Positions 47,605 through 61,600 of a DNA stretch of 64,000 nucleotides are shown here, piece by piece. Positions within the stretch are counted from its first letter, which is position 1. Each line of letters starts with the position of its first letter. The stretch spans positions 23,726,001-23,790,000 of the forward strand of contig NC_079888.1 of the NCBI RefSeq assembly GCF_029227915.1, read 5' to 3'. This DNA comes from Hydractinia symbiolongicarpus (Eukaryota; Cnidaria; Hydrozoa; Anthoathecata; Hydractiniidae). The notes below the pieces were generated by a model. The model was given only the letters and a program-made list of their open reading frames with translations, searched no databases and was not told where the DNA came from. The translations under genes were made by a program, and so were the position numbers.

Positions 47605-49313
47605 AAAGTATACAAAGAAAGTACCCAGGGAGTAAACTCATTTCCAGAACGATTTTTTAAATTATTTTTTCACCAATAAAACGCATGAGACTTGTAGTTT
47701 TTAAAAATGTTTTCATTTTTGATGAGACGCTGAATAAAAGCAGTTTAATCGCTGGCAAACGAAAACCTGCGATTTCCCTAAATCCCGGACTCGGCCCGGA
47801 TAGTCAAAAGTATACAAAGAAAGTACCTACGGAGTAAACTCATTTCCAGAACGATTTTTTAAATTATTTTTTCACTACTAAAACGCATAAGACCTGTTGT
47901 TTTTAAAAATGTTTTCATTTTTGATGAGACGCTGAATAGAAGAAGTTTAATCGCCGGCAAACGAAAACCCGCGATTTCCCGTTAATCCCGGCTTGGCCCG
48001 TATAGTCAAAAGTATACAAAGAAAGTACCCAGGGAGTAAACTCATTTCCCGAACGATTTTTTAAATTATTTTTTCACTACTAAAACGCATGAGACTTGCA
48101 GTTTTCAAAAATGTTTTCATTTTTGATGAGTCGCTGAATAAAAGAAGTTTAATCGCCGGCAAACAAAAACCCGCGATTTCCCGAAAATCCCGGGCTTGGC
48201 CCGTATAGTCAAAAGTATACAAAGAAAGTACCCAGGGAGTAAACTCATTTTCCGAACGATTTTTTAAATTATTTTTTCACCACTAAAACGCATGAGACTT
48301 GTAGTTTTCAAATATGTATTCATTTTTGATGAGACGCTGAATAAAAGCAGTTTAATCGCCGGCAAACGAAAACCTGCGATTTCCCTAAATCCCGGACTCG
48401 GCCCGTATAGTCAAAAGTATACAAAGAAAGTACCCAGTGAGTAAACTCCTTTCCCGAACGATTTTTTAAATTATTTTTTCACCACTAAAACGCATGAGAC
48501 TTGTAGTTTTTAAAAATGTTTTCATTTTTGATGAGACGCTGAATAAAAGCAGTTTAATCGCTGGCAAACGAAAACCTGCGATTTCCCTAAATCCCGGACT
48601 CGGCCCGTATAGTCAAAAGTATACAAAGAAAGTACCTACGGAGTAAACTCATTTCCAGAACGATTTTTTAAATTATTTTTTCACTACTAAAACGCATAAG
48701 ACCTGTTGTTTTTAAAAATGTTTTCATTTTTGATGAGACGCTGAATAGAAGAAGATTAATCCCCGGCAAACGAAAACCCGCGATTTCCCGTAAATCCCGG
48801 GCTTGGCCCGTGTAGTCAAAAGTATACAAAGAAAGTACCCAGGGAGTAAACTCATTTCCCGAACGATTTTTTATATTATTTTTTTACCACTAAACATATG
48901 AGACATCTAGTTTTCAAAAATATTTTCATTTTTGATGAGACGCTTAATGAAAGAGGTTTAATCGCCGGCAAACGAAATCCCGCGTTTTCCCGTAAATCCG
49001 AGGCTTGTCCCGTATAGTCGAATGTATACAAAGAAAGTACCCAGGGAGTAAACTCACTTCCCGAACGATTTTTTAAATTATTTTTTCACTACTAAAACGC
49101 ATGAGACTTGCAGTTTTCAAAAATGTTTTCATTTTTGATGAGTCGCTGAATAAAAGAAGTTTAATCGCCGGCAAACAAAAACCCGCGATTTCCCGTAAAT
49201 CCCGGGCTTGGCCCGTATAGTCAAAAGTATACAAAGAAAGTACCCAGGGAGTAAACTCATTTCCAGAACGATTTTTTAAATTATTTTTTCACCACTAAAA
49301 CGCATGAGACTTG
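47605..49313. repeat. Long-range duplicated segment, partner at 58,285-59,993
   Basis: About 1.7 kb recurs with a shift of 10,680 bp. The rare TTTCCCGAAAATCCCGG at about 48,176 and 58,856 marks both copies. Differences include CACCAATAAAAC versus CACCACTAAAAC, GGCCCGGATAG versus GGCCCGTATAG, and GAAGATTAATCC versus GAAGTTTAATCC. The homology ends at 49,313 where this copy continues with ACTTGCAG. Confidence 0.83.
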
Positions 49314-49407
49314 CAGTTTTCAAAAATGTTTTCATTTTTGATGAGTCGCTGAATAAAAGAAGTTTAATCGCCGGCAAACAAAAACCCGCGATTTCCCGTA
49401 AATCCCG

Positions 49408-52400
49408 GGCTTGGCCCGTATAGTCAAAAGTATACAAAGAAAGTACCCAGGGAGTAAACTCATTTCCAGAACGATTTTTTAAATTATTTTTTCACCACTA
49501 AAACGCATGAGACTTGTAGTTTTTAAAAATGTTTTCATTTTTGATGAGACGCTGAATAAAAGCAGTTTAATCGCTGGCAAACGAAAACCTGCGATTTCCC
49601 TAAATCCCGGACTCGGCCCGTATAGTCAAAAGTATACAAAGAAAGTACCTACGGAGTAAACTCATTTCCAGAACGATTTTTTAAATTATTTTTTCACTAC
49701 TAAAACGCATAAGACCTGTTGTTTTTAAAAATGTTTTCATTTTTGATGAGACGCTGAATAAAAGAAGTTTAATCGCCGGCAAACGAAAACCCGAGATTTC
49801 CCGTAAATCCCGGGCTTGGCTCGTATAGTCAAAAGTATACAAAGAAAGTACCCAGGGAGTAAACTCATTTCCCGAACGTTTTTTTATATTATTTTTTTAC
49901 CACTAAACGCATGAGACATCTAGTTTTCAAAAATGTTTTTATTTTTGATGAGACGCTTAATGAAAGAGGTTTAATCGCCGGCAAACGAAATCCTGCGTTT
50001 TCCCGGAAATCCGGCGCTTGGCCCGTATAGTCGAATGTATACAAAGAAAGTACCCAGGGAGTAAACCAATTTCCCGAACGATTTTTTAAATTATTTTTTC
50101 ACCACTAAAACGCATAAGACTTGTTGTTTCTAAAAATGTTTTCATTTTTGATGAGACGCTGAATAAAAGAGGTTTAATCGCCGGCAAACGAAAACCCGCG
50201 ATTTCCCGTAAATCCCGGCTTGGCCCGTATAGTCCAAAGTATACAAAGAAAGTACCCAGGGAGTAAACTCATTTTCCGAACGATTTTTTAAATTATTTTT
50301 TCACCACTAAAACGCATGAGACTTGTAGTTTTTAAATATGTATTCATTTTTGATGAGACGCTGAATAAAAGCAGTTTAATCGCCGGCAAACGAAAACCTG
50401 CGATTTCCCTAAATCCCGGACTCGGCCCGTATAGTCAAAAGTATACAAAGAAAGTACCCAGGGAGTAAACTCCTTTCCCAAACGATTTTTTATATTATTT
50501 TTTCACCACTAAAACGCATGAGACTTGTAGTTTTTAAAAATGTTTTCATTTTTGATGAGACGCTGAATAAAAGCAGTTTAATCGCTGGCAAACGAAAACC
50601 TGCGATTTCCCTAAATCCCGGACTCGGCCCGTATAGTCAAAAGTATACAAAGAAAGTACCTACGGAGTAAACTCATTTCCAGAACGATTTTTTAAATTAT
50701 TTTTTCACTACTAAAACGCAAAAGACCTGTTGTTTTTAAAAATGTTTTCATTTTTGATGAGACGCTGAATAGAAGAAGTTTAATCGCCGGCAAACGAAAA
50801 CCCGCGATTTCCCGTAAATCCCGGGCTTGGCCCGTGTAGTCAAAAGTATACAAAGAAAGTACCCAGGGAGTAAACTCATTTCCCGAACGATTTTTTATAT
50901 TATTTTTTTACCACTAAACATATGAGACATCTAGTTTTCAAAAATGTTTTCATTTTTGATGAGACGCTTAATGAAAGAGGTTTAATCGCCGGCAAACGAA
51001 ATCCCGCGTTTTCCCGTAAATCCGAGGCTTGGCCCGTATAGTCGAATGTATACAAAGAAAGTACCCAGGGAGTAAACTCATTTCCCGACCGATTTTTTAA
51101 ATTTTTTTTTCACCACTAAAACGCATGAGACATCTAGTTTTCAAAAATGTTTTTATTTTTGATGAAACGCTTAATGAAAGAGGTTTAATCGCCGGCAAAC
51201 GAAATCCCGCGTTTTCCCGGAAATCCGGGGCTTGGCCCGTATAGTCGAATGTATACAAAGAAAGTACCCAGGGAGTAAACCCATTTGCCGAACGATTTTT
51301 TAAATTATTTTTTCACCACCAAAACGCATAAGACTTGTTGTTTTTAAAAATGTTTTCATTTTTGATGAGACGCTGAATAAAAGAGGTTTAATCGCCGGCA
51401 AACGAAAACCCGCGATTTCCCGTAAATCCCGGCTTGGCCCGTATAGTCCAAAGTATACAAAGAAAGTACCCAGGGAGTAAACTCATTTTCCGAACGATTT
51501 TTTAAATTATTTTTTCACCACTAAAACGCATGAGACTTGTAGTTTTCAAATATGTATTCATTTTTGATGAGACGCTGAATAAAAGCAGTTTAATCGCCGG
51601 CAAACGAAAACCTACGATTTCCCTAAATCCCGGACTCGGCCCGTATAGTCAAAAGTATACAAAGAAAGTACCCAGGGAGTAAACTCCTTTCCCGAACGAT
51701 TTTTTAAATTATTTTTTCACCACTAAAACGCATGAGACTTGTAGTTTTTAAAAATGTTTTCATTTTTGATGAGACGCTGAATAAAAGCAGTTTAATCGCT
51801 GGCAAACGAAAACCTGCGATTTCCCTAAATCCCGGACTCGGCCCGTATAGTCAAAAGTATACAAAGAAAGTACCTACGGAGTAAACTCATTTCCAGAACG
51901 ATTTTTTAAATTATTTTTTCACTACTAAAACGCATAAGACCTGTTGTTTTTAAAAATGTTTTCATTTTTGATGAGACGCTGAATAGAAGAAGTTTAATCG
52001 CCGGCAAACGAAAACCCGCGATTTCCCGTAAATCCCGGGCTTGGCCCGTGTAGTCAAAAGTATACAAAGAAAGTACCCAGGGAGTAAACTCATTTCCCGA
52101 ACGCTTTTTTATATTATTTTTTTACCACTAAACATATGACACATCTAGTTTTCAAAAATGTTTTCATTTTTGATGAGACGCTTAATGAAAGAGGTTTAAT
52201 CGCCGGCAAACGAAATCCCGCGTTTTCCCGTAAATCCGAGGCTTGGCCCGTATAGTCGAATGTATACAAAGAAAGTACCCAGGGAGTAAACTCATTTCCC
52301 GACCGATTTTTTAAATTTTTTTTTCACCACTAAAACGCATGAGACTTGCAGTTTTCAAAAATGTTTTCATTTTTAATGAGACGCTTAATGAAAGAGGTTT

Positions 52401-54038
52401 AATCGCCGGAAAACGAAAACCCGCGATTTCCTGTAAATCCCGGGCTTGGCCCGTATAGTCGAATGTATACAAAGAAAGTACCCTGTGAGTAAACTCATTT
52501 CCAGAACGATTTTTTAAATTATTTTTTCACCACTAAAACGCATAAGACTTGTAGTTTTTAAAAATGTTTTCATTTTTGATGAGACGCTGAATAAAAGAAG
52601 TTTAATCGCCGGCAAACGAAAACCCGCGATTTCCCGTTAATCCCGGCTTGGCCCGTATAGTCAAAAGTATACAAAGAAAGTACCCAGGGAGTAAACTCAT
52701 TTCCCGAACGATTTTTTAAATTATTTTTTCACTACTAAAACGCATGAGACTTGCAGTTTTCAAAAATGTTTTCATTTTTGATGAGTCGCTGAATAAAAGA
52801 AGTTTAATCGCCGGCAAACAAAAACCCGCGATTTCCCGTAAATCCCGGGCTTGGCCCGTATAGTCAAAAGTATACAAAGAAAGTACCCAGGGAGTAAACT
52901 CATTTTCCGAACGATTTTTTAAATTATTTTTTCACCACTAAAACGCATGAGACTTGTAGTTTTCAAATATGTATTCATTTTTGATGAGACGCTGAATAAA
53001 AGCAGTTTAATCGCCGGCAAACGAAAACCTGCGATTTCCCTAAATCCCGGACTCGGCCCGTATAGTCAAAAGTATACAAAGAAAGTACCCAGTGAGTAAA
53101 CTCCTTTCCCGAACGATTTTTTAAATTATTTTTTCACCACTAAAACGCATGAGACTTGTAGTTTTTAAAAATGTTTTCATTTTTGATGAGACGCTGAATA
53201 AAAGCAGTTTAATCGCTGGCAAACGAAAACCTGCGATTTCCCTAAATCCTAGTATACAAAGAAAGTACCTACGGAGTAAACTCATTTCCAGAACGATTTT
53301 TTAAATTATTTTTTCACTACTAAAACGCATAAGACCTGTTGTTTTTAAAAATGTTTTCATTTTTGATGAGACGCTGAATAGAAGAAGTTTAATCCCCGGC
53401 AAACGAAAACCCGCGATTTCCCGTAAATCCCGGGCTTGGCCCGTGTAGTCAAAAGTATACAAAGAAAGTACCCAGGGAGTAAACTCATTTCCCGAACGAT
53501 TTTTTATATTATTTTTTTACCACTAAACATATGAGACATCTAGTGTTCAAAAATATTTTCATTTTTGATGAGACGCTTAATGAAAGAGGTTTAATCGCCG
53601 GCAAACGAAATCCCGCGTTTTCCCGTAAATCCGAGGCTTGGCCCGTATAGTCGAATGTATACAAAGAAAGTACCCAGGGAGTAAACTCATTTCCAGAACG
53701 ATTTTTTAAATTATTTTTTCACCACTAAAACGCATGAGACTTGTAGTTTTTAAAAATGTTTTCATTTTTGATGAGACGCTGAATAAAAGCAGTTTAATCG
53801 CTGGCAAACGAAAACCTGCGATTTCCCTAAATCCCGGACTCGGCCCGTATAGTCAAAAGTATACAAAGAAAGTACCTACGGAGTAAACTCATTTCCAGAA
53901 CGATTTTTTAAATTATTTTTTCACTACTAAAACGCATAAGACCTGTTGTTTTTAAAAATGTTTTCATTTTTGATGAGACGCTGAATAGAAGAAGTTTAAT
54001 CGCCGGCAAACGAAAACCCGCGATTTCCCGTTAATCCC
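49408..54038. repeat. 23-monomer (4,631-bp) tandem duplication, copy 1
   Basis: The segment 49,408-54,098 matches 54,039-58,729 at a constant shift of 4,631 bp. The shift is 22 bp short of 23 full monomers because each copy includes one monomer with a 22-bp net deletion. Marks compared in both copies (GGCGCTTGG, ATGACACATCTAG, CACCACCAAAACG, ATCTAGTGTTC and CCTAGTATAC) agree, and I found no difference, which makes this one of the youngest large events in the window. Confidence 0.9.
53220..53399 (+). repeat. Shortened monomer (180 bp) with CCTAGTATAC junction, copy 1
   Basis: CCCTAAATCC is followed directly by TAGTATACAAAG (53,250). The normal segment carrying GGACTCGGCCCG and GTATAGTCAAA is missing, a net loss of 22 bp. 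The deletion removes the part of the monomer that varies most between subfamilies, and serves as a tag for the 4,631-bp unit. Confidence 0.87.
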
Positions 54039-57000
54039 GGCTTGGCCCGTATAGTCAAAAGTATACAAAGAAAGTACCCAGGGAGTAAACTCATTTCCAG
54101 AACGATTTTTTAAATTATTTTTTCACCACTAAAACGCATGAGACTTGTAGTTTTTAAAAATGTTTTCATTTTTGATGAGACGCTGAATAAAAGCAGTTTA
54201 ATCGCTGGCAAACGAAAACCTGCGATTTCCCTAAATCCCGGACTCGGCCCGTATAGTCAAAAGTATACAAAGAAAGTACCTACGGAGTAAACTCATTTCC
54301 AGAACGATTTTTTAAATTATTTTTTCACTACTAAAACGCATAAGACCTGTTGTTTTTAAAAATGTTTTCATTTTTGATGAGACGCTGAATAAAAGAAGTT
54401 TAATCGCCGGCAAACGAAAACCCGAGATTTCCCGTAAATCCCGGGCTTGGCTCGTATAGTCAAAAGTATACAAAGAAAGTACCCAGGGAGTAAACTCATT
54501 TCCCGAACGTTTTTTTATATTATTTTTTTACCACTAAACGCATGAGACATCTAGTTTTCAAAAATGTTTTTATTTTTGATGAGACGCTTAATGAAAGAGG
54601 TTTAATCGCCGGCAAACGAAATCCTGCGTTTTCCCGGAAATCCGGCGCTTGGCCCGTATAGTCGAATGTATACAAAGAAAGTACCCAGGGAGTAAACCAA
54701 TTTCCCGAACGATTTTTTAAATTATTTTTTCACCACTAAAACGCATAAGACTTGTTGTTTCTAAAAATGTTTTCATTTTTGATGAGACGCTGAATAAAAG
54801 AGGTTTAATCGCCGGCAAACGAAAACCCGCGATTTCCCGTAAATCCCGGCTTGGCCCGTATAGTCCAAAGTATACAAAGAAAGTACCCAGGGAGTAAACT
54901 CATTTTCCGAACGATTTTTTAAATTATTTTTTCACCACTAAAACGCATGAGACTTGTAGTTTTTAAATATGTATTCATTTTTGATGAGACGCTGAATAAA
55001 AGCAGTTTAATCGCCGGCAAACGAAAACCTGCGATTTCCCTAAATCCCGGACTCGGCCCGTATAGTCAAAAGTATACAAAGAAAGTACCCAGGGAGTAAA
55101 CTCCTTTCCCAAACGATTTTTTATATTATTTTTTCACCACTAAAACGCATGAGACTTGTAGTTTTTAAAAATGTTTTCATTTTTGATGAGACGCTGAATA
55201 AAAGCAGTTTAATCGCTGGCAAACGAAAACCTGCGATTTCCCTAAATCCCGGACTCGGCCCGTATAGTCAAAAGTATACAAAGAAAGTACCTACGGAGTA
55301 AACTCATTTCCAGAACGATTTTTTAAATTATTTTTTCACTACTAAAACGCAAAAGACCTGTTGTTTTTAAAAATGTTTTCATTTTTGATGAGACGCTGAA
55401 TAGAAGAAGTTTAATCGCCGGCAAACGAAAACCCGCGATTTCCCGTAAATCCCGGGCTTGGCCCGTGTAGTCAAAAGTATACAAAGAAAGTACCCAGGGA
55501 GTAAACTCATTTCCCGAACGATTTTTTATATTATTTTTTTACCACTAAACATATGAGACATCTAGTTTTCAAAAATGTTTTCATTTTTGATGAGACGCTT
55601 AATGAAAGAGGTTTAATCGCCGGCAAACGAAATCCCGCGTTTTCCCGTAAATCCGAGGCTTGGCCCGTATAGTCGAATGTATACAAAGAAAGTACCCAGG
55701 GAGTAAACTCATTTCCCGACCGATTTTTTAAATTTTTTTTTCACCACTAAAACGCATGAGACATCTAGTTTTCAAAAATGTTTTTATTTTTGATGAAACG
55801 CTTAATGAAAGAGGTTTAATCGCCGGCAAACGAAATCCCGCGTTTTCCCGGAAATCCGGGGCTTGGCCCGTATAGTCGAATGTATACAAAGAAAGTACCC
55901 AGGGAGTAAACCCATTTGCCGAACGATTTTTTAAATTATTTTTTCACCACCAAAACGCATAAGACTTGTTGTTTTTAAAAATGTTTTCATTTTTGATGAG
56001 ACGCTGAATAAAAGAGGTTTAATCGCCGGCAAACGAAAACCCGCGATTTCCCGTAAATCCCGGCTTGGCCCGTATAGTCCAAAGTATACAAAGAAAGTAC
56101 CCAGGGAGTAAACTCATTTTCCGAACGATTTTTTAAATTATTTTTTCACCACTAAAACGCATGAGACTTGTAGTTTTCAAATATGTATTCATTTTTGATG
56201 AGACGCTGAATAAAAGCAGTTTAATCGCCGGCAAACGAAAACCTACGATTTCCCTAAATCCCGGACTCGGCCCGTATAGTCAAAAGTATACAAAGAAAGT
56301 ACCCAGGGAGTAAACTCCTTTCCCGAACGATTTTTTAAATTATTTTTTCACCACTAAAACGCATGAGACTTGTAGTTTTTAAAAATGTTTTCATTTTTGA
56401 TGAGACGCTGAATAAAAGCAGTTTAATCGCTGGCAAACGAAAACCTGCGATTTCCCTAAATCCCGGACTCGGCCCGTATAGTCAAAAGTATACAAAGAAA
56501 GTACCTACGGAGTAAACTCATTTCCAGAACGATTTTTTAAATTATTTTTTCACTACTAAAACGCATAAGACCTGTTGTTTTTAAAAATGTTTTCATTTTT
56601 GATGAGACGCTGAATAGAAGAAGTTTAATCGCCGGCAAACGAAAACCCGCGATTTCCCGTAAATCCCGGGCTTGGCCCGTGTAGTCAAAAGTATACAAAG
56701 AAAGTACCCAGGGAGTAAACTCATTTCCCGAACGCTTTTTTATATTATTTTTTTACCACTAAACATATGACACATCTAGTTTTCAAAAATGTTTTCATTT
56801 TTGATGAGACGCTTAATGAAAGAGGTTTAATCGCCGGCAAACGAAATCCCGCGTTTTCCCGTAAATCCGAGGCTTGGCCCGTATAGTCGAATGTATACAA
56901 AGAAAGTACCCAGGGAGTAAACTCATTTCCCGACCGATTTTTTAAATTTTTTTTTCACCACTAAAACGCATGAGACTTGCAGTTTTCAAAAATGTTTTCA

Positions 57001-58669
57001 TTTTTAATGAGACGCTTAATGAAAGAGGTTTAATCGCCGGAAAACGAAAACCCGCGATTTCCTGTAAATCCCGGGCTTGGCCCGTATAGTCGAATGTATA
57101 CAAAGAAAGTACCCTGTGAGTAAACTCATTTCCAGAACGATTTTTTAAATTATTTTTTCACCACTAAAACGCATAAGACTTGTAGTTTTTAAAAATGTTT
57201 TCATTTTTGATGAGACGCTGAATAAAAGAAGTTTAATCGCCGGCAAACGAAAACCCGCGATTTCCCGTTAATCCCGGCTTGGCCCGTATAGTCAAAAGTA
57301 TACAAAGAAAGTACCCAGGGAGTAAACTCATTTCCCGAACGATTTTTTAAATTATTTTTTCACTACTAAAACGCATGAGACTTGCAGTTTTCAAAAATGT
57401 TTTCATTTTTGATGAGTCGCTGAATAAAAGAAGTTTAATCGCCGGCAAACAAAAACCCGCGATTTCCCGTAAATCCCGGGCTTGGCCCGTATAGTCAAAA
57501 GTATACAAAGAAAGTACCCAGGGAGTAAACTCATTTTCCGAACGATTTTTTAAATTATTTTTTCACCACTAAAACGCATGAGACTTGTAGTTTTCAAATA
57601 TGTATTCATTTTTGATGAGACGCTGAATAAAAGCAGTTTAATCGCCGGCAAACGAAAACCTGCGATTTCCCTAAATCCCGGACTCGGCCCGTATAGTCAA
57701 AAGTATACAAAGAAAGTACCCAGTGAGTAAACTCCTTTCCCGAACGATTTTTTAAATTATTTTTTCACCACTAAAACGCATGAGACTTGTAGTTTTTAAA
57801 AATGTTTTCATTTTTGATGAGACGCTGAATAAAAGCAGTTTAATCGCTGGCAAACGAAAACCTGCGATTTCCCTAAATCCTAGTATACAAAGAAAGTACC
57901 TACGGAGTAAACTCATTTCCAGAACGATTTTTTAAATTATTTTTTCACTACTAAAACGCATAAGACCTGTTGTTTTTAAAAATGTTTTCATTTTTGATGA
58001 GACGCTGAATAGAAGAAGTTTAATCCCCGGCAAACGAAAACCCGCGATTTCCCGTAAATCCCGGGCTTGGCCCGTGTAGTCAAAAGTATACAAAGAAAGT
58101 ACCCAGGGAGTAAACTCATTTCCCGAACGATTTTTTATATTATTTTTTTACCACTAAACATATGAGACATCTAGTGTTCAAAAATATTTTCATTTTTGAT
58201 GAGACGCTTAATGAAAGAGGTTTAATCGCCGGCAAACGAAATCCCGCGTTTTCCCGTAAATCCGAGGCTTGGCCCGTATAGTCGAATGTATACAAAGAAA
58301 GTACCCAGGGAGTAAACTCATTTCCAGAACGATTTTTTAAATTATTTTTTCACCACTAAAACGCATGAGACTTGTAGTTTTTAAAAATGTTTTCATTTTT
58401 GATGAGACGCTGAATAAAAGCAGTTTAATCGCTGGCAAACGAAAACCTGCGATTTCCCTAAATCCCGGACTCGGCCCGTATAGTCAAAAGTATACAAAGA
58501 AAGTACCTACGGAGTAAACTCATTTCCAGAACGATTTTTTAAATTATTTTTTCACTACTAAAACGCATAAGACCTGTTGTTTTTAAAAATGTTTTCATTT
58601 TTGATGAGACGCTGAATAGAAGAAGTTTAATCGCCGGCAAACGAAAACCCGCGATTTCCCGTTAATCCC
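54039..58669. repeat. 23-monomer (4,631-bp) tandem duplication, copy 2
   Basis: This is the direct tandem partner of 49,408-54,038. Matching sequence continues to 58,729, where this side has TTTCCCGAACG and copy 1 at 54,099 has TTTCCAGAACG. The junction of the copies falls inside a monomer with homology on both sides, as expected for unequal exchange in register. Confidence 0.9.
57851..58030 (+). repeat. Shortened monomer (180 bp) with CCTAGTATAC junction, copy 2
   Basis: It has the same deletion junction, at 57,881, exactly 4,631 bp after the first. Its neighbours, including the ATCCCCGG before the next monomer, also match. It was copied with the large tandem duplication. Confidence 0.87.
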
Positions 58670-61600
58670 GGCTTGGCCCGTATAGTCAAAAGTATACAAA
58701 GAAAGTACCCAGGGAGTAAACTCATTTCCCGAACGATTTTTTAAATTATTTTTTCACTACTAAAACGCATGAGACTTGCAGTTTTCAAAAATGTTTTCAT
58801 TTTTGATGAGTCGCTGAATAAAAGAAGTTTAATCGCCGGCAAACAAAAACCCGCGATTTCCCGAAAATCCCGGGCTTGGCCCGTATAGTCAAAAGTATAC
58901 AAAGAAAGTACCCAGGGAGTAAACTCATTTTCCGAACGATTTTTTAAATTATTTTTTCACCACTAAAACGCATGAGACTGGTAGTTTTCAAATATGTATT
59001 CATTTTTGATGAGACGCTGAATAAAAGCAGTTTAATCGCCGGCAAACGAAAACCTGCAATTTCCCTAAATCCCGGACTCGGCCCGTATAGTCAAAAGTAT
59101 ACAAAGAAAGTACCCAGTGAGTAAACTCCTTTCCCGAACGATTTTTTAAATTATTTTTTCACCACTAAAACGCATGAGACTTGTAGTTTTTAAAAATGTT
59201 TTCATTTTTGATGAGACGCTGAATAAAAGCAGTTTAATCGCTGGCAAACGAAAACCTGCGATTTCCCTAAATCCCGGACTCGGCCCGTATAGTCAAAAGT
59301 ATACAAAGAAAGTACCTACGGAGTAAACTCATTTCCAGAACGATTTTTTAAATTATTTTTTCACTACTAAAACGCATAAGACCTGTTGTTTTTAAAAATG
59401 TTTTCATTTTTGATGAGACGCTGAATAGAAGAAGTTTAATCCCCGGCAAACGAAAACCCGCGATTTCCCGTAAATCCCGGGCTTGGCCCGTGTAGTCAAA
59501 AGTATACAAAGAAAGTACCCAGGGAGTAAACTCATTTCCCGAACGATTTTTTATATTATTTTTTTACCACTAAACATATGAGACATCTAGTTTTCAAAAA
59601 TATTTTCATTTTTGATGAGACGCTTAATGAAAGAGGTTTAATCGCCGGCAAACGAAATCCCGCGTTTTCCCGTAAATCCGAGGCTTGGCCCGTATAGTCG
59701 AATGTATACAAAGAAAGTACCCAGGGAGTAAACTCACTTCCCGAACGATTTTTTAAATTATTTTTTCACTACTAAAACGCATGAGACTTGCAGTTTTCAA
59801 AAATGTTTTCATTTTTGATGAGTCGCTGAATAAAAGAAGTTTAATCGCCGGCAAACAAAAACCCGCGATTTCCCGTAAATCCCGGGCTTGGCCCGTATAG
59901 TCAAAAGTATACAAAGAAAGTACCCAGGGAGTAAACTCATTTCCAGAACGATTTTTTAAATTATTTTTTCACCACTAAAACGCATGAGACTTGTAGTTTT
60001 TAAAAATGTTTTCATTTTTGATGAGACGCTGAATAAAAGCAGTTTAATCGCTGGCAAACGAAAACCTGCGATTTCCCTAAATCCCGGACTCGGCCCGTAT
60101 AGTCAAAAGTATACAAAGAAAGTACCTACGGAGTAAACTCATTTCCAGAACGATTTTTTAAATTATTTTTTCACTACTAAAACGCATAAGACCTGTTGTT
60201 TTTAAAAATGTTTTCATTTTTGATGAGACGCTGAATAGAAGAAGTTTAATCGCCGGCAAACGAAAACCCGCGATTTCCCGTAAATCCCGGGCTTGGCCCG
60301 TGTAGTCAAAAGTATACAAAGAAAGTACCCAGGGAGTAAACTCATTTCCCGAACGATTTTTTATATTATTTTTTTAGCACTAAACATATGAGACATCTAG
60401 TTTTCAAAAATATTTTCATTTTTGATGAGACGCTTAATGAAAGAGGTTTAATCGCCGGCAAACGAAATCCCGCGTTTTCCCGTAAATCCGAGGCTTGGCC
60501 CGTATAGTCGAATGTATACAAAGAAAGTACCCAGGGAGTAAACTCATTTCCCGACCGACTTTTTAAATTTTTTTTTCACCACTAAAACGCATGAGACTTG
60601 CAGTTTTCAAAAATGTTTTCATTTTTGATGAGACGCTTAATGAAAGAGGTTTAATCGCCGGAAAACGAAAACCCGCGATTTCCCGTAAATCCCGGGCTTG
60701 GCCCGTATAGTCGAATGTATACAAAGAAAGTACCCTGTGAGTAAACTCATTTCCAGAACGATTTTTTAAATTATTTTTTCACCACTAAAACGCATAAGAC
60801 TTGTAGTTTTTAAAAATGTTTTCATTTTTGATGAGACGCTGAATAAAAGAAGTTTAATCGCCGGCAAACGAAAACCCGCGATTTCCCGTTAATCCCGGCT
60901 TGGCCCGTATAGTCAAAAGTATACAAAGAAAGTACCCAGGGAGTAAACTCATTTCCCGAACGATTTTTTAAATTATTTTTTCACTACTAAAACGCATGAG
61001 ACTTGCAGTTTTCAAAAATGTTTTCATTTTTGATGAGTCGCTGAATCAAAGAAGTTTAATCGCCGGCAAACAAAAACCCGCGATTTCCCGTAAATCCCGG
61101 GCTTGGCCCGTATAGTCAAAAGTATACAAAGAAAGTACCCAGGGAGTAAACTCATTTCCAGAACGATTTTTTAAATTATTTTTTCACCACTAAAACGCAT
61201 GAGACTTGTAGTTTTTAAAAATGTTTTCATTTTTGATGAGACGCTGAATAAAAGCAGTTTAATCGCTGGCAAACGAAAACCTGCGATTTCCCTAAATCCC
61301 GGACTCGGCCCGTATAGTCAAAAGTATACAAAGAAAGTACCTACGAAGTAAACTCATTTCCAGAACGATTTTTTAAATTATTTTTTCACTACTAAAACGC
61401 ATAAGACCTGTTGTTTTTAAAAATGTTTTCATTTTTGATGAGACGCTTAATGAAAGAGGTTTAATCGCCGGCAAACGCAATCCCGCGTTTTCCCGTAAAT
61501 CCGAGGCTTGGCCCGTATAGTCGAATGTATACAAAGAAAGTACCCAGGGAGTAAACTCATTTCCCGACCGATTTTTTAAATTTTTTTTTCACCACTAAAA

